Source of the DNA: Pseudomonadota bacterium
GTDB taxonomy: Bacteria > Pseudomonadota > Alphaproteobacteria > Rhizobiales > Rhizobiaceae
DNA length: 9,058 nt
Assembly: GCA_023387715.1 (NCBI GenBank)
Contig: JAEWHQ010000054.1
Location: forward strand, 1-9,058
Reading direction: 5' to 3'
Under the pieces are notes generated by a model. That model saw only the letters and a list, made by a program, of their open reading frames with translations, did not search any database and had not been told where the DNA came from. Made by a program: the position numbers and the translations under genes. Position 1 is the first letter of the stretch, and each line of letters begins with the position of its first letter. Shown in pieces: positions 1-7,110 of this stretch.

Positions 1-269
1 GTGATGTGGCTGCTATTGATGCGATTACCAAGCAAAAACAGGCTGAAGCCAGCCGTCATGCCGAAGCTGATGCATTTGATGAATCATCACTTCCTTCCGG
101 CATTAAAGCGCCAGCTGCACCGCGTAAACTCTTTGGTTTGTTGAAAGGTGAGGAATCCGGCCCTGTGGGTGCGGATGATCGCCGTGCATCAAAAGATAAT
201 CGCAGCCTGTTGCAGGAAGCTTTATTTGATTTGCTGGAATGCAAACGCCTGCTGGATCAGGTGCGCTAA
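1..269 (+). CDS. 3' end of an unrecognised protein gene (partial)
   Basis: The reading frame is open from the first complete codon at position 3 and stops with TAA at 267-269, so the 5' end lies outside the window. A GTG at position 6 is not a credible start because no ribosome binding site can be seen before it. The visible 88 or so residues begin with a polar, Ala/Lys/Glu-rich, probably helical stretch (DAITKQKQAEASRHAEADAF). A short Pro/Ala linker follows, then KLFGLLKGEE, and the protein ends in an amphipathic Leu-rich helix (LLQEALFDLLECKRLLDQVR). There is no signal peptide or membrane segment in this part and I do not recognise the family. The frame and the sensible amino-acid composition make a real gene likely; its function is unknown. 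It is followed by about 120 non-coding bases and a hairpin terminator. Confidence 0.65.
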   Translation, partial: DVAAIDAITKQKQAEASRHAEADAFDESSLPSGIKAPAAPRKLFGLLKGEESGPVGADDRRASKDNRSLLQEALFDLLECKRLLDQVR

Positions 270-348
270 AGCATGTCTCCCAAAGGGCTATGCTCTGCGG
301 TGAATATAAAATGAGCGTGAGCGACTCTAAAATGCCAAATGGCAGCAC

Positions 349-410
349 GCTTTAAGCTTTGAGTGAAAGCTATTTAAAGTTCTGAAACAGCCTTAAGCTT
401 TGTTTGAAAG
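349..410. repeat. 21-bp imperfect direct repeat in the leader of the PhnA-like gene
   Basis: Positions 349-369 and 390-410 match at 18 of 21 bases and lie 41 bases apart; both carry the core TTAAGCTTTG..TGAAAG. Each copy sits at the left side of a hairpin. The first hairpin is AGCTTT (355-360) with AAAGCT (366-371). The second is the 11-bp terminator stem starting at 389. It looks like a local duplication of a terminator arm. Whether it has a function is not shown. Confidence 0.6.
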
Positions 411-430
411 AGCAGCTTAAGGCTCTTTTT
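389..430 (+). terminator. Hairpin terminator (or attenuator) just before the PhnA-like gene
   Basis: AGCCTTAAGCT (389-399) pairs perfectly over 11 bp with AGCTTAAGGCT (414-424) around a 14-base loop, followed by CTTTTT (425-430). It fits an intrinsic terminator for the upstream gene. The ribosome binding site of the next gene (GGAG, 433-436) begins only three bases after the T-run. Transcripts for that gene must therefore either read through the hairpin or start inside it, which allows an attenuation role; that role is inference. Confidence 0.65.
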
Positions 431-444
431 ATGGAGTGATGAGC

Positions 445-669
445 ATGAGTGATGAAGTTATCGTCAGAGACAGTAATGGCACCCAGATCAATGAAGGTGA
501 TTCCGTCACCCTTATTAAAGATCTGAAAGTGAAGGGCACCTCGGAAACCATCAAGCGCGGTACATTGGTTAAAAATGTACGCCTTAACGGTAATCCGGGT
601 GAAGTGGAATGCAATACCAAGCAGGTTAAAGGTTTGGTGCTGAAGACCGAGTTTTTGAAGAAAGCCTAA
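445..669 (+). CDS. Short PhnA/YjdM C-terminal-domain protein
   Basis: This encodes 74 residues from ATG 445. That start is chosen because GGAG at 433-436 lies 8 bases upstream; GTG 436 and ATG 439 are in frame but too close to, or overlapping, that site. The sequence VRDSNGTQINEGDSVTLIKDLKVKG (residues 7-31), KRGTLVKNVRL (37-47) and KTEFLKKA at the end match the C-terminal domain of the YjdM/PhnA family. Family members such as E. coli YjdM are about 110 residues and begin with a Cys4 zinc ribbon. Here that ribbon is absent: only one Cys (C56) is present and no upstream frame supplies it. The family is named after the phosphonate locus but is not a phosphonoacetate hydrolase, and its role is not settled. 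The protein is small, soluble and probably a beta-rich SH3-like barrel. It is convergent with lipB. Confidence 0.85.
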   Translation: MSDEVIVRDSNGTQINEGDSVTLIKDLKVKGTSETIKRGTLVKNVRLNGNPGEVECNTKQVKGLVLKTEFLKKA

Positions 670-687
670 GGCTTTTAATTAAATTTT

Positions 688-724
688 AAAAAGGGCATTT
701 GCGCCAACCGCAAATGCCCTTTTT
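688..724. terminator. Bidirectional terminator between the PhnA-like gene and lipB
   Basis: Positions 688-703 and 709-724 form a perfect 16-bp stem (AAAAAGGGCATTTGCG and its complement) around the 5-base loop CCAAC. The stem ends in A5 on one side and T5 on the other, and more T residues follow at 726-730. It therefore works as an intrinsic terminator on both strands. It closes the PhnA-like gene (stop at 669) and the minus-strand lipB transcript (stop at 752-754). Confidence 0.93.
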
Positions 725-751
725 GTTTTTGTATTATGTAGCTTTAAAATT

Positions 752-1468
752 TCAGCTTTCGCCAAAAACATTACGGAATGTTTGAGCTAAAGCCACGTCG
801 AGATCATCCATAGTGACCGGCAAGCCGAGATCAACCAGACTGGTGACGCCATGCTCGGTCACGCCGCAAGGCACGATGCCACCGAAATTTTCAAGCTCTG
901 GCTCGACATTAAGCGCAATGCCATGAAAACTGACCCAGCGGCGAAGACGAATACCGATAGCGGCAATTTTATCTTCTGACATGGCACCATTGGCAAGGCG
1001 TGGTTTTTCAGGGCGCGTGACCCAAACGCCGACACGATCTTCGCGGCGTTCGCCTTTGACATTAAACTCAGCCAATGTCTGAATAATCCATTCTTCCAGC
1101 GCGGCCACAAAGGCGCGCACGTCTTCACGGCGGCGCTTTAAATCAAGCATGACATATACAACACGCTGACCGGGGCCATGATAGGTATATTCGCCTCCGC
1201 GTCCGGTTTCATAAACCGGAAAGCGATCAGGCGTGAGAAGGTCGGAAGCATTGGCACTGGTGCCGCCGGTATAAAGGGGCGGATGCTCAAGCAACCAAAC
1301 CAGTTCCGGCGCACCATTATCGCGGATGTCTTTCACCCGCTCTTCCATAAAATTCAACGCATATTCGTAATCCGTCAATCCCTCAGCAACAAGCCACTCG
1401 ACCGGACGGATATCGTCCGTCTGGGCGTGAAAATATGTATTGAGATGATCGCGGGAAAAATCAGACAT
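752..1468 (-). CDS. lipB: Octanoyltransferase LipB
   Basis: LipB moves the octanoyl group from octanoyl-ACP to the lipoyl-domain lysine of 2-oxoacid dehydrogenases and the glycine cleavage H protein. This is the first step of endogenous lipoate assembly in the cytoplasm, before LipA inserts sulfur. The 238-residue product shows the family signature [12 protein letters not shown] (residues 90-101), the catalytic lysine in DKIAAIGIR (K167), the conserved FHGIALNV (181-188) and the catalytic cysteine in GGIVPCGV (C201). Length is within the family range with a slightly extended N-terminus. The start at ATG 1468 has only a weak purine-rich site (GAG) upstream. The gene lies 167 bases downstream of purL, beyond a terminator, so it probably has its own promoter, though I could not assign one confidently. 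The 16-bp terminator at 688-724 follows it. Confidence 0.96.
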   Translation of the reverse strand: MSDFSRDHLNTYFHAQTDDIRPVEWLVAEGLTDYEYALNFMEERVKDIRDNGAPELVWLLEHPPLYTGGTSANASDLLTPDRFPVYETGRGGEYTYHGPGQRVVYVMLDLKRRREDVRAFVAALEEWIIQTLAEFNVKGERREDRVGVWVTRPEKPRLANGAMSEDKIAAIGIRLRRWVSFHGIALNVEPELENFGGIVPCGVTEHGVTSLVDLGLPVTMDDLDVALAQTFRNVFGES

Positions 1469-1584
1469 AGAAAAGCTCGGTTATAAATGCGGGTATTGAA
1501 CTCTCATTATGGGGGTTGAGAATAGCAATTGTTAGATGGCAATTTGCCTCTGCCTGTAGGCTGCAAACGAAAACCCCAAAAGAT

Positions 1585-1614
1585 AAAAGGCTGCGTTTTG
1601 AAACGCAGCCTTTT
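1585..1614 (-). terminator. Terminator after purL
   Basis: A near-perfect palindrome: 1585-1597 pairs with 1602-1614 over 13 bp around a 4-base TTGA loop (core GGCTGCGTTT). On the minus strand the stem ends in a T-run and lies about 20 bases beyond the purL stop (1636-1638). T residues at 1616-1620 would also allow function on the + strand, but no + strand gene precedes it. It separates purL from lipB. Confidence 0.85.
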
Positions 1615-1635
1615 GTTTTTAAAAACCAATTTGGT

Positions 1636-3870
1636 TTATTCGGCAGCTTCAACGCCGTTCATGTAGTTCGGGAACCAGCCTTCATAGGCGGTTTTCAGTG
1701 CATCGACTGAAACCTTGCAGGCATCACCGAAGCTAAGCTCTGTGCCGCCAACGGTGCCGAGGATACGGAACGGAATGCCGGAACCTTCTGCATTAAGTGC
1801 CAGAAGTTTGGCAGTTTCAGCAGAGGTTGAAACAACATAACGTGCCTGATCTTCACCAAACATCAGTGCATGGCGTGCGCCTTCACCGAGTTCGATGCTT
1901 GCACCTTTGCCGGATTTGATTGCCATTTCAGCAAGTGCCAGTGCCAAACCACCGTCAGACAGATCGTGACAAGCAGTGACCTGATCATTGCGGATAGCGG
2001 AGCGAACGAAATCGCCGTTGCGCTTTTCAATGTTCAAATCAACGGATGGAGGAGGACCATCGGCACGGTCAAACAGATCGCGCAAGTAGATTGACTGGCC
2101 AAGATGCGTACCATCGCCACCGAGCAGGATCAGCACATCGCCATCCTGCATGCCGCCGATTTTAGCCATCTGTTTCCAATCAGGAATGAGGCCGACACCA
2201 GCAATGGTTGGGGTAGGCAAGATCGCCTGACCATTGGTTTCGTTGTAAAGCGATACGTTACCGGAAACGATCGGGAAACCGAGCGTGCGGCATGCTTCGC
2301 CAATACCTTCAATGGCTTTAACCAGCTGACCCATCACGTCCGGCTTTTCAGGGTTGCCGAAGTTGAGGTTGTCGGTGGAAGCCAAAGGCTCTGCACCAAC
2401 AGCGGTCAGGTTACGCCAGCATTCTGCAACAGCCTGCTTACCGCCTTCAAACGGATCAGCTTCGCAATAACGCGGTGTGACGTCTGATGAGAAAGCAAGT
2501 GCTTTGGTTTCATGGCCGTCAACGCGGATCACACCGGCATCACCACCAGGAATTTGCAACGAATTGCCCTGAATGATGGTGTCAAACTGTTCGTAAACCC
2601 AGCGACGTGAAGACTGATCAGCAGAGCCTACCAGTTTCAAAAGCGCATCGGCATAGTCTTCAACTTCCGGAACAGAAGCAAGGCTCAGTGGTGCATGACG
2701 GCCAGGTTCTTTCCATGGACGATCATATTCAGGTGCTTCATCGCCGAGCTCTTTAATCGGCAGATTAGCAACTTCAACGCCCTGATGCATAACGCGGAAG
2801 CGCAGATCATCAGTGGTTTTACCAACGATTGCAAAATCCAGACCCCATTTAACGAAAATGGCTTCTGCTTCTTCTGCCTTTTCAGGTTTCAGAACCATCA
2901 GCATGCGTTCCTGACTTTCAGAAAGCATCATTTCGTAGGCGGTCATGTTTTCTTCGCGCACAGGCACATGATCAAGGATCAGTTCAATGCCGAGATCGCC
3001 TTTGGCGCCCATTTCGACAGCCGAACAGGTAAGACCTGCTGCACCCATATCCTGAATAGCGATAACCGCACCGGATGCCATCAGCTCAAGGCAAGCTTCG
3101 AGCAGGCATTTTTCGGTAAACGGATCACCAACCTGAACGGTTGGGCGCTTTTCTTCAATGGTTTCATCGAATTCAGCCGATGCCATTGTTGCGCCGCCCA
3201 CACCGTCACGGCCGGTTTTCGCACCCAGATAAACAACCGGAAGACCAACGCCTTCAGCTTTTGAGTAGAAGATCGCGTCGGTTTTCGCCAGACCAGCAGC
3301 AAATGCGTTGACGAGGATATTGTCGTTATAACGCTTGTCGAAATCGACTTCACCGCCAACAGTCGGCACGCCGAATGCGTTGCCGTAACCGCCAACACCG
3401 GAAACAACACCGGAAACGAGATGGCGGGTTTTTGGATGGGACGGCTCACCAAAGCGCAGCGCATTCATGGCTGCAACCGGACGCGCACCCATGGTGAAAA
3501 CGTCACGCAAAATACCGCCAACACCCGTTGCCGCGCCCTGATAAGGCTCGATATAGGATGGATGGTTGTGGCTTTCCATCTTGAAAACGATGCAGTCGCC
3601 ATCGCCGATATCAACAACACCGGCGTTTTCGCCAGGACCCTGAATAACGCGCGGGCCGGTTGTCGGCAGCGTACGCAGCCATTTTTTAGATGATTTATAA
3701 GAGCAGTGCTCATTCCACATGGCAGAGAAAATACCAAGCTCCGTATAGCTTGGCTCACGGCCGATAAGACCGAGAATGCGCTGATATTCATCCGGCTTCA
3801 AACCGTGCGCTTCGACCAGTTCTGGCGTGATTGCCTGATTGTTTGTGATATTGGATGAGGAATTGGTCAT
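1636..3870 (-). CDS. purL: Phosphoribosylformylglycinamidine synthase, large subunit (small-type PurL)
   Basis: PurL is the synthetase subunit that converts FGAR, ATP and PurQ-derived ammonia to FGAM, step 4 of de novo purine synthesis. The 744-residue length is that of the stand-alone 'small' PurL, which needs separate PurS and PurQ; both are encoded upstream here. Visible landmarks are [10 protein letters not shown] (52-61, with conserved H55), MESHNHPS (98-105, with H101), GAATGVGG (112-119), [11 protein letters not shown] (216-226), QDMGAAGL (273-280), [10 protein letters not shown] (536-545) and HDLSDGGLA (635-643), giving the expected pseudo-duplicated AIRS-like halves. It is intact end to end. 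The start is ATG 3870; the nearest site, GGTGGG, is about 12 bases away, so the binding site is poor. A terminator lies between the preceding lipoprotein gene and purL, so purL probably has its own promoter within 3871-3945. A TTGCGG element there is only a weak candidate. Confidence 0.98.
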   Translation of the reverse strand: MTNSSSNITNNQAITPELVEAHGLKPDEYQRILGLIGREPSYTELGIFSAMWNEHCSYKSSKKWLRTLPTTGPRVIQGPGENAGVVDIGDGDCIVFKMESHNHPSYIEPYQGAATGVGGILRDVFTMGARPVAAMNALRFGEPSHPKTRHLVSGVVSGVGGYGNAFGVPTVGGEVDFDKRYNDNILVNAFAAGLAKTDAIFYSKAEGVGLPVVYLGAKTGRDGVGGATMASAEFDETIEEKRPTVQVGDPFTEKCLLEACLELMASGAVIAIQDMGAAGLTCSAVEMGAKGDLGIELILDHVPVREENMTAYEMMLSESQERMLMVLKPEKAEEAEAIFVKWGLDFAIVGKTTDDLRFRVMHQGVEVANLPIKELGDEAPEYDRPWKEPGRHAPLSLASVPEVEDYADALLKLVGSADQSSRRWVYEQFDTIIQGNSLQIPGGDAGVIRVDGHETKALAFSSDVTPRYCEADPFEGGKQAVAECWRNLTAVGAEPLASTDNLNFGNPEKPDVMGQLVKAIEGIGEACRTLGFPIVSGNVSLYNETNGQAILPTPTIAGVGLIPDWKQMAKIGGMQDGDVLILLGGDGTHLGQSIYLRDLFDRADGPPPSVDLNIEKRNGDFVRSAIRNDQVTACHDLSDGGLALALAEMAIKSGKGASIELGEGARHALMFGEDQARYVVSTSAETAKLLALNAEGSGIPFRILGTVGGTELSFGDACKVSVDALKTAYEGWFPNYMNGVEAAE

Positions 3871-3942
3871 GGAAACAGAAAACCCACCGAAAATCTAGTG
3901 TTTCAAGCGGCTTCTTTACCGCAAGTTGATGAGGAGTGCGAG

Positions 3943-3968
3943 TATAAAAAGCCTGAATTTCAGGCTTT
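3943..3968 (-). terminator. Terminator after the lipoprotein gene, upstream of purL
   Basis: AAAGCCTGA (3948-3956) pairs with TCAGGCTTT (3960-3968), a 9-bp stem with a 3-base loop. Read on the minus strand, the stem runs into TTTTTA. It begins about a dozen bases after the lipoprotein stop (3981-3983). It therefore ends the purCSQ/GST/lipoprotein transcript before purL. Confidence 0.75.
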
Positions 3969-3980
3969 ACCGCGGTTTAT

Positions 3981-4391
3981 TCAGGAACATTGTTTTTGCC
4001 CTTCAGCCCAAAGCTTTACATCATGGGCAATTTTTGAACCGACGGGTTGCCCCATCATTGGTCCGAAAACTTCAATCTTGGCCGGATTGCCTTCCGCCTG
4101 CACAACGAGCAGCGGGCGGGCAGTCGGGTTTTTAACCGGCACTAATAAAAAGCGCGGCCGGCCGGAAAAAGAATTGAGTTCTGCGGCCATCTTATAGGCG
4201 CGGAAATCAGCATTCTTTGTTTTGAACCAGCAGGCGGTGGCTGCCTGGCTCATCATCTCCATCGTCGGCAGGGCCGATTGCGCGGAGGTGAGTGTTAAAG
4301 GGCCAGGGCCCGGCTGGCGGGCTGACTGGCAGGACGATAAGAACAATAAAGCTGACAGACCCAAGGCTGTCGCGAGATGAAACTTGAACAA
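3981..4391 (-). CDS. Small putative lipoprotein, TTG start
   Basis: The 136-residue product starts with FKFHLATALGLSALLFLSSC. This is a short positive n-region, a hydrophobic core and a lipobox LSSC, with C21 as the expected lipidated cysteine. The mature part begins with a Pro/Gly-rich linker (residues 26-31). A compact domain follows with two further cysteines, C54 and C135, that could form a disulfide in the periplasm. I recognise no named domain. The start is TTG 4391: GGAG (4399-4402 on the minus strand) lies 7 bases upstream and no ATG or GTG occurs between the upstream in-frame TAG and this codon. It is 27 bases downstream of the GST-family gene, so the two are probably co-transcribed. 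It is followed by a terminator. Function is unknown; it may be a conserved Brucellaceae envelope protein. Confidence 0.85.
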   Translation of the reverse strand: MFKFHLATALGLSALLFLSSCQSARQPGPGPLTLTSAQSALPTMEMMSQAATACWFKTKNADFRAYKMAAELNSFSGRPRFLLVPVKNPTARPLLVVQAEGNPAKIEVFGPMMGQPVGSKIAHDVKLWAEGQKQCS

Positions 4392-4398
4392 ATGCGGG

Positions 4399-4402
4399 CT
4401 CC
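4399..4402 (-). promoter_or_regulatory. Ribosome binding site fixing the TTG start of the lipoprotein gene
   Basis: The minus-strand GGAG ends 7 bases before TTG 4391. The only in-frame upstream codons run back to the TAG that ends the GST gene (4419-4421), with no ATG or GTG. This site therefore supports TTG as the real start. Confidence 0.7.
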
Positions 4403-4418
4403 GCCAGCTTATAAAATT

Positions 4419-5066
4419 CTAGGCCAGATGTGGTTTAAAGGCGATAAGACCGTCATGCATTTCATTCCAGACGGTGGCAAGAGCATCGTCCTGACGGGCA
4501 TTTTGCGCATAAGCGTCAAATTTCGGATAATCGTCAAAGAGTGTCGGGCAATTGCTCAGCTTTTTGATCGGCTCCAGAAAGAAGCGGATCGGCAGCAACC
4601 AGCAATCAGCAAGCGTTGCATGGTCGCCAAGCGCATAAGCTTCCCCTGTCATGCGTTCTTCGAGGATGGCAAGGCCACGTTTCATGACAGAGATTTGCGC
4701 GTCAATCTTCTGCTGGCGATCAGCTGCATCTGCAGGCAATTTGAAGATATTGAGAGCCGGTACAAGCACTTCCAGTTCTGCCATACGCGCTAATAAGCGT
4801 GTGAGGGCGCGGTCTTTCGGATCTTGCGGCAGCAATGGGATATCGGTAAATTTTTCTTCCAGATATTCCGCGATGATGATGGCTTCAAACAGTGATGTGC
4901 CAGAGCCGGTCACCAGCACCGGTACGCGCTGTACCGGTGTGATATCAGCGATCAGCTCCTGAAACGGGTAGGGCAGATCGATCAGTTTAAGCGGAATGTT
5001 TTTCAGATAAGCAGTGGCGCGGATTGCCGCTGCATAAGGAGAAAGTGGCCGGGAATAGAGTTTCAT
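4419..5066 (-). CDS. Glutathione S-transferase family protein
   Basis: The 215 residues have the two-domain GST layout. An N-terminal thioredoxin-like domain (about 1-75) has KLYSRPLSPYAAAIRATAYLK, the cis-proline motif VPVLV (P49) and SLFEAIIIAEYLEE. An all-helical C-terminal domain (about 85-215) includes the N-capping and hydrophobic-staple region LGDHATLADCWLLPI. Such proteins bind glutathione in the cytosol and conjugate or reduce varied substrates; the substrate here cannot be predicted. The usual Glu-Ser pair that holds the glutathione gamma-glutamyl group reads E61-A62, so the Ser is missing. The catalytic Ser/Cys near the N-terminus may be S9 or S5, followed by P10. ATG 5066 is preceded by AAGGAG (5077-5082) at 10 bases. 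The gene lies 106 bases after purQ and just before the lipoprotein gene. No link to purine synthesis is evident. Confidence 0.88.
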   Translation of the reverse strand: MKLYSRPLSPYAAAIRATAYLKNIPLKLIDLPYPFQELIADITPVQRVPVLVTGSGTSLFEAIIIAEYLEEKFTDIPLLPQDPKDRALTRLLARMAELEVLVPALNIFKLPADAADRQQKIDAQISVMKRGLAILEERMTGEAYALGDHATLADCWLLPIRFFLEPIKKLSNCPTLFDDYPKFDAYAQNARQDDALATVWNEMHDGLIAFKPHLA

Positions 5067-5172
5067 GGGTCGCAGTCTCCTTAATGCTTGAGCGCTTTGA
5101 TGGTGCGTTTTAACACTTACACCGTTTCAAACGAAAACAAGTTTATCTGATCTGAAAGACGGTTTACGTCAA

Positions 5173-5844
5173 TCAGGCAGCCAGTCCGAGGGCACCGGCA
5201 AATAATGCACGTCCGTCATTACCGCCATGTGCTGCTTCGATCAGGTTTTCCGGATGCGGCATCATGCCGAGCACGTTGCCGCGTTCGTTCATAATACCTG
5301 CGATATTGTTGACAGAGCCGTTCGGGTTCGTGCCTTCCGCATAGCGGAACAGAACCTGACCATTGTCTTCCAGACGCTGCAATGTTTCTGCGTCAGCAAA
5401 GTAATTGCCGTCATGGTGGGCAACAGGGCAGCGAATGATCTGACCGGCCTGATAGCCGCGGGTGAACACGGAAGTGGCATTAGCAACTTCGAGTTTAACT
5501 TCACGGCAGACAAATTTCAGCGATGTGTTGCGCATCAATGCGCCTGGCAGCAGACCTGCTTCGAGCAGAATCTGGAAGCCGTTGCACACGCCCATAACTT
5601 TGACGCCTTTTTCAGCTTTTTCACGCACAGCCTGCATAACAGGCATACGTGCAGCAATGGCACCGCAACGCAGATAGTCACCGTAAGAAAAGCCGCCCGG
5701 AATGACGATAAGATCAACATCATCAGGAATGCTTGTATCAGTCTGCCAGACAGTGACAGGTGCCTGACCGGTGATCTTTGTTAAAGCGGCAATCATATCG
5801 CGGTCGCGATTGAGGCCCGGAAGGAGAATGACAGCGGATTTCAT
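5173..5844 (-). CDS. purQ: Phosphoribosylformylglycinamidine synthase, glutaminase subunit PurQ
   Basis: PurQ is the class I glutamine amidotransferase subunit that supplies ammonia to PurL in the PurS-PurQ-PurL complex. The 223 residues start at ATG 5844 ([16 protein letters not shown]). The longer open frame back to 5919 has no ribosome binding site and adds a non-family N-terminus, while AGGA lies 11 bases before 5844. The catalytic triad is visible: nucleophile C87 in [13 protein letters not shown], and H197 and E199 in MMPHPEN. The oxyanion-hole region [17 protein letters not shown] is at 49-65. Length is typical. It follows purS by 78 bases, which contain a small hairpin. Downstream is the GST-family gene rather than purL directly. 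Confidence 0.97.
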   Translation of the reverse strand: MKSAVILLPGLNRDRDMIAALTKITGQAPVTVWQTDTSIPDDVDLIVIPGGFSYGDYLRCGAIAARMPVMQAVREKAEKGVKVMGVCNGFQILLEAGLLPGALMRNTSLKFVCREVKLEVANATSVFTRGYQAGQIIRCPVAHHDGNYFADAETLQRLEDNGQVLFRYAEGTNPNGSVNNIAGIMNERGNVLGMMPHPENLIEAAHGGNDGRALFAGALGLAA

Positions 5845-5889
5845 GACACCAGTCGTCCTATTGTTCATATAACAAAAGTGAAAAGACCG

Positions 5890-5908
5890 GCTTGGGAATA
5901 TCCCAAGC
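5890..5908 (-). other. Hairpin in the purS-purQ spacer
   Basis: GCTTGGGA (5890-5897) and TCCCAAGC (5901-5908) form a perfect 8-bp stem with the 3-base loop ATA. It lies 15 bases after the purS stop. The minus-strand sequence after it lacks a clean T-run, so it is a poor terminator. It could be an mRNA processing or stability element that adjusts PurS relative to PurQ, but that is inference. Confidence 0.5.
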
Positions 5909-5922
5909 GATCTGATCAATGG

Positions 5923-6165
5923 TCAGAGAATAGTGATACTATAATCTTCGATGACGGTATTGGCGAGAAGCTTTTCGCACATCGCTTTGAGGTTGGTTTC
6001 TGCGGCAGCTTTATCAGCGCCTTCCAGTTCAACATCAAAAACCTTGCCCTGACGGACAGAGTTGACGCCATCAAAACCAAGGCTGCCCAATGCGCCAACA
6101 ATTGCTTTGCCCTGAGGGTCGAGAACGCCGTTTTTCAATGTAACGGTGACACGTGCTTTGATCAC
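5923..6165 (-). CDS. purS: Phosphoribosylformylglycinamidine synthase subunit PurS
   Basis: PurS is the small non-catalytic subunit that dimerises and bridges PurL and PurQ so that ammonia can pass between them. The product is 80 residues, the usual length. It shows the family pattern IKARVTVTLKNGVLDPQGKA (2-21), the GALGSLGFDGVNSVRQGKVF region (24-43) and CEKLLANTVIEDY near the end. The start is GTG at 6165; AGGA (6173-6176 on the minus strand) sits 7 bases upstream, and the protein begins exactly where the family normally starts. It lies between purC and purQ in the same orientation and is probably in one operon with both. Confidence 0.96.
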   Translation of the reverse strand: MIKARVTVTLKNGVLDPQGKAIVGALGSLGFDGVNSVRQGKVFDVELEGADKAAAETNLKAMCEKLLANTVIEDYSITIL

Positions 6166-6172
6166 TGTTTTA

Positions 6173-6176
6173 TCCT
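6173..6176 (-). promoter_or_regulatory. Ribosome binding site for the GTG start of purS
   Basis: The minus-strand AGGA lies 7 bases before GTG 6165. Together with family alignment at residue 1, it sets the start codon as GTG. Confidence 0.65.
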
Positions 6177-6210
6177 GTAAAAAAGATTGCCGTAAAAGCT
6201 GTTTTAGAAA

Positions 6211-6250
6211 TCATAGAGCCCGCCTGATGTTTTCAAGACGGGCTTTATGA
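6211..6250 (-). other. Hairpin in the purC-purS spacer
   Basis: The arms 6211-6222 and 6239-6250 pair at 11 of 12 positions (core AGCCCG/CGGGCT, outer TCATA/TATGA) around a 16-base loop. The stem begins four bases after the purC stop (6255-6257). On the minus strand it is followed by ATTTCTAAAAC rather than a T-run, so full termination is unlikely. A leaky terminator or a barrier to 3'-exonucleases is possible. Confidence 0.5.
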
Positions 6251-6254
6251 GATT

Positions 6255-7019
6255 TTATTTCACCAGAACGGGGCCGGTCGGACGGCTTGGCTCATTTTCA
6301 TTCATGATACCAAGGCGACGGGCGACTTCCTGATAGGCTTCAACCAAACCACCCATATCGCGGCGGAAACGGTCTTTGTCCATCTTTTCATTGGTGTTGA
6401 TGTCCCATAGGCGAGCGGAATCCGGTGAGATTTCGTCCGCAATGACGATGCGCATCAATTCGCCTTCCCAAAGGCGGCCACATTCGATCTTGAAGTCCAC
6501 CAGCTGAATGCCGATGCCAAGAAACAGGCCAGTGAGGAAATCATTGGCGCGGATTGCGAGCGTCATAATATCATCGAGTTCCTGCGGGCTTGCCCAGCCG
6601 AACGCGGTGATGTGTTCTTCAGATACCATCGGATCATCAAGCGCATCGGCTTTATAATAGAACTCAACGATGGAACGCGGTAAAACTGTGCCTTCTTCAA
6701 GGCCAAGGCGCTTGGCCAGAGAACCGGCTGCCACATTGCGAACCACAACTTCCAGAGGAACGATTTCAACTTCCCGGATCAGCTGCTCACGCATGTTGAG
6801 GCGCTTGATAAAGTGCGTCGGGATATTGATGCGGTTCAAGAGCTGGAAAATATGTTCAGAAATGCGGTTGTTCAACACGCCTTTTCCGTCAATAACTTCG
6901 TGCTTCTTATTATTGAACGCGGTGGCGTCATCCTTGAAAAACTGAATAAGAGTACCTGGCTCAGGTCCTTCATAAAGAATCTTGGCCTTACCCTCGTAAA
7001 TACGGCGGCGACGGTTCAT
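6255..7019 (-). CDS. purC: SAICAR synthase (phosphoribosylaminoimidazole-succinocarboxamide synthase)
   Basis: PurC joins CAIR and aspartate, using ATP, to give SAICAR in de novo purine synthesis. The 254-residue length is typical of the bacterial single-domain enzyme. It begins [14 protein letters not shown] (5-18), the family's nucleotide-binding start, then [10 protein letters not shown] (27-36). Both SAICAR synthetase signatures are present: [10 protein letters not shown] (86-95) and LVDFKIECG (173-181). These are followed by [11 protein letters not shown] (195-205). ATG 7019 has only a weak GGGA element upstream. It is the first gene of the minus-strand purine block and diverges from the ydcF-like gene. 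The 234-base spacer between them holds its promoter and an inverted repeat that could be an operator. Confidence 0.98.
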   Translation of the reverse strand: MNRRRRIYEGKAKILYEGPEPGTLIQFFKDDATAFNNKKHEVIDGKGVLNNRISEHIFQLLNRINIPTHFIKRLNMREQLIREVEIVPLEVVVRNVAAGSLAKRLGLEEGTVLPRSIVEFYYKADALDDPMVSEEHITAFGWASPQELDDIMTLAIRANDFLTGLFLGIGIQLVDFKIECGRLWEGELMRIVIADEISPDSARLWDINTNEKMDKDRFRRDMGGLVEAYQEVARRLGIMNENEPSRPTGPVLVK

Positions 7020-7083
7020 GGCTTTTCCCGGATATGGAAATATGTGATGCGCGGTATATAAGTTCCGCAGTGTATGCGCGCTA

Positions 7084-7110
7084 AGTATAACAATTAAGGA
7101 ATTTTAACAA
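7084..7110 (-). promoter_or_regulatory. Candidate purC promoter
   Basis: On the minus strand TTGTTA (7105-7110) is followed after 15 bases by TATACT (7084-7089). Alternatively, with a 17-base gap, it is followed by TACTTA. This is the best sigma70-like match in the divergent spacer and leaves a leader of roughly 60 bases before purC. The -35 element lies inside the left arm of the inverted repeat at 7100-7137. Confidence 0.4.

Noticed and set aside
273..355. Two tiny frames at 273-314 and 311-355 between the first gene and the PhnA-like gene
   Set aside because: Thirteen or fourteen residues each, without ribosome binding sites; the composition looks like intergenic chance.
2695..3264. Long + strand open frame (189 residues) inside purL
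   Set aside because: It lies wholly within the well-supported minus-strand purL and has no family character; a shadow of purL codon use. The same applies to the + strand frames at 2104-2487, 4377-4793 and 5227-5784.
3871..3945. TTGCGG-based promoter for purL
   Set aside because: No -10 element close to consensus lies at the right distance. A promoter is expected here, but I cannot place it.
5845..5919. Extended N-terminus of PurQ starting at 5919 or 5868
   Set aside because: No ribosome binding site precedes either start, and the extra residues do not belong to the family. ATG 5844 gives the normal 223-residue protein.
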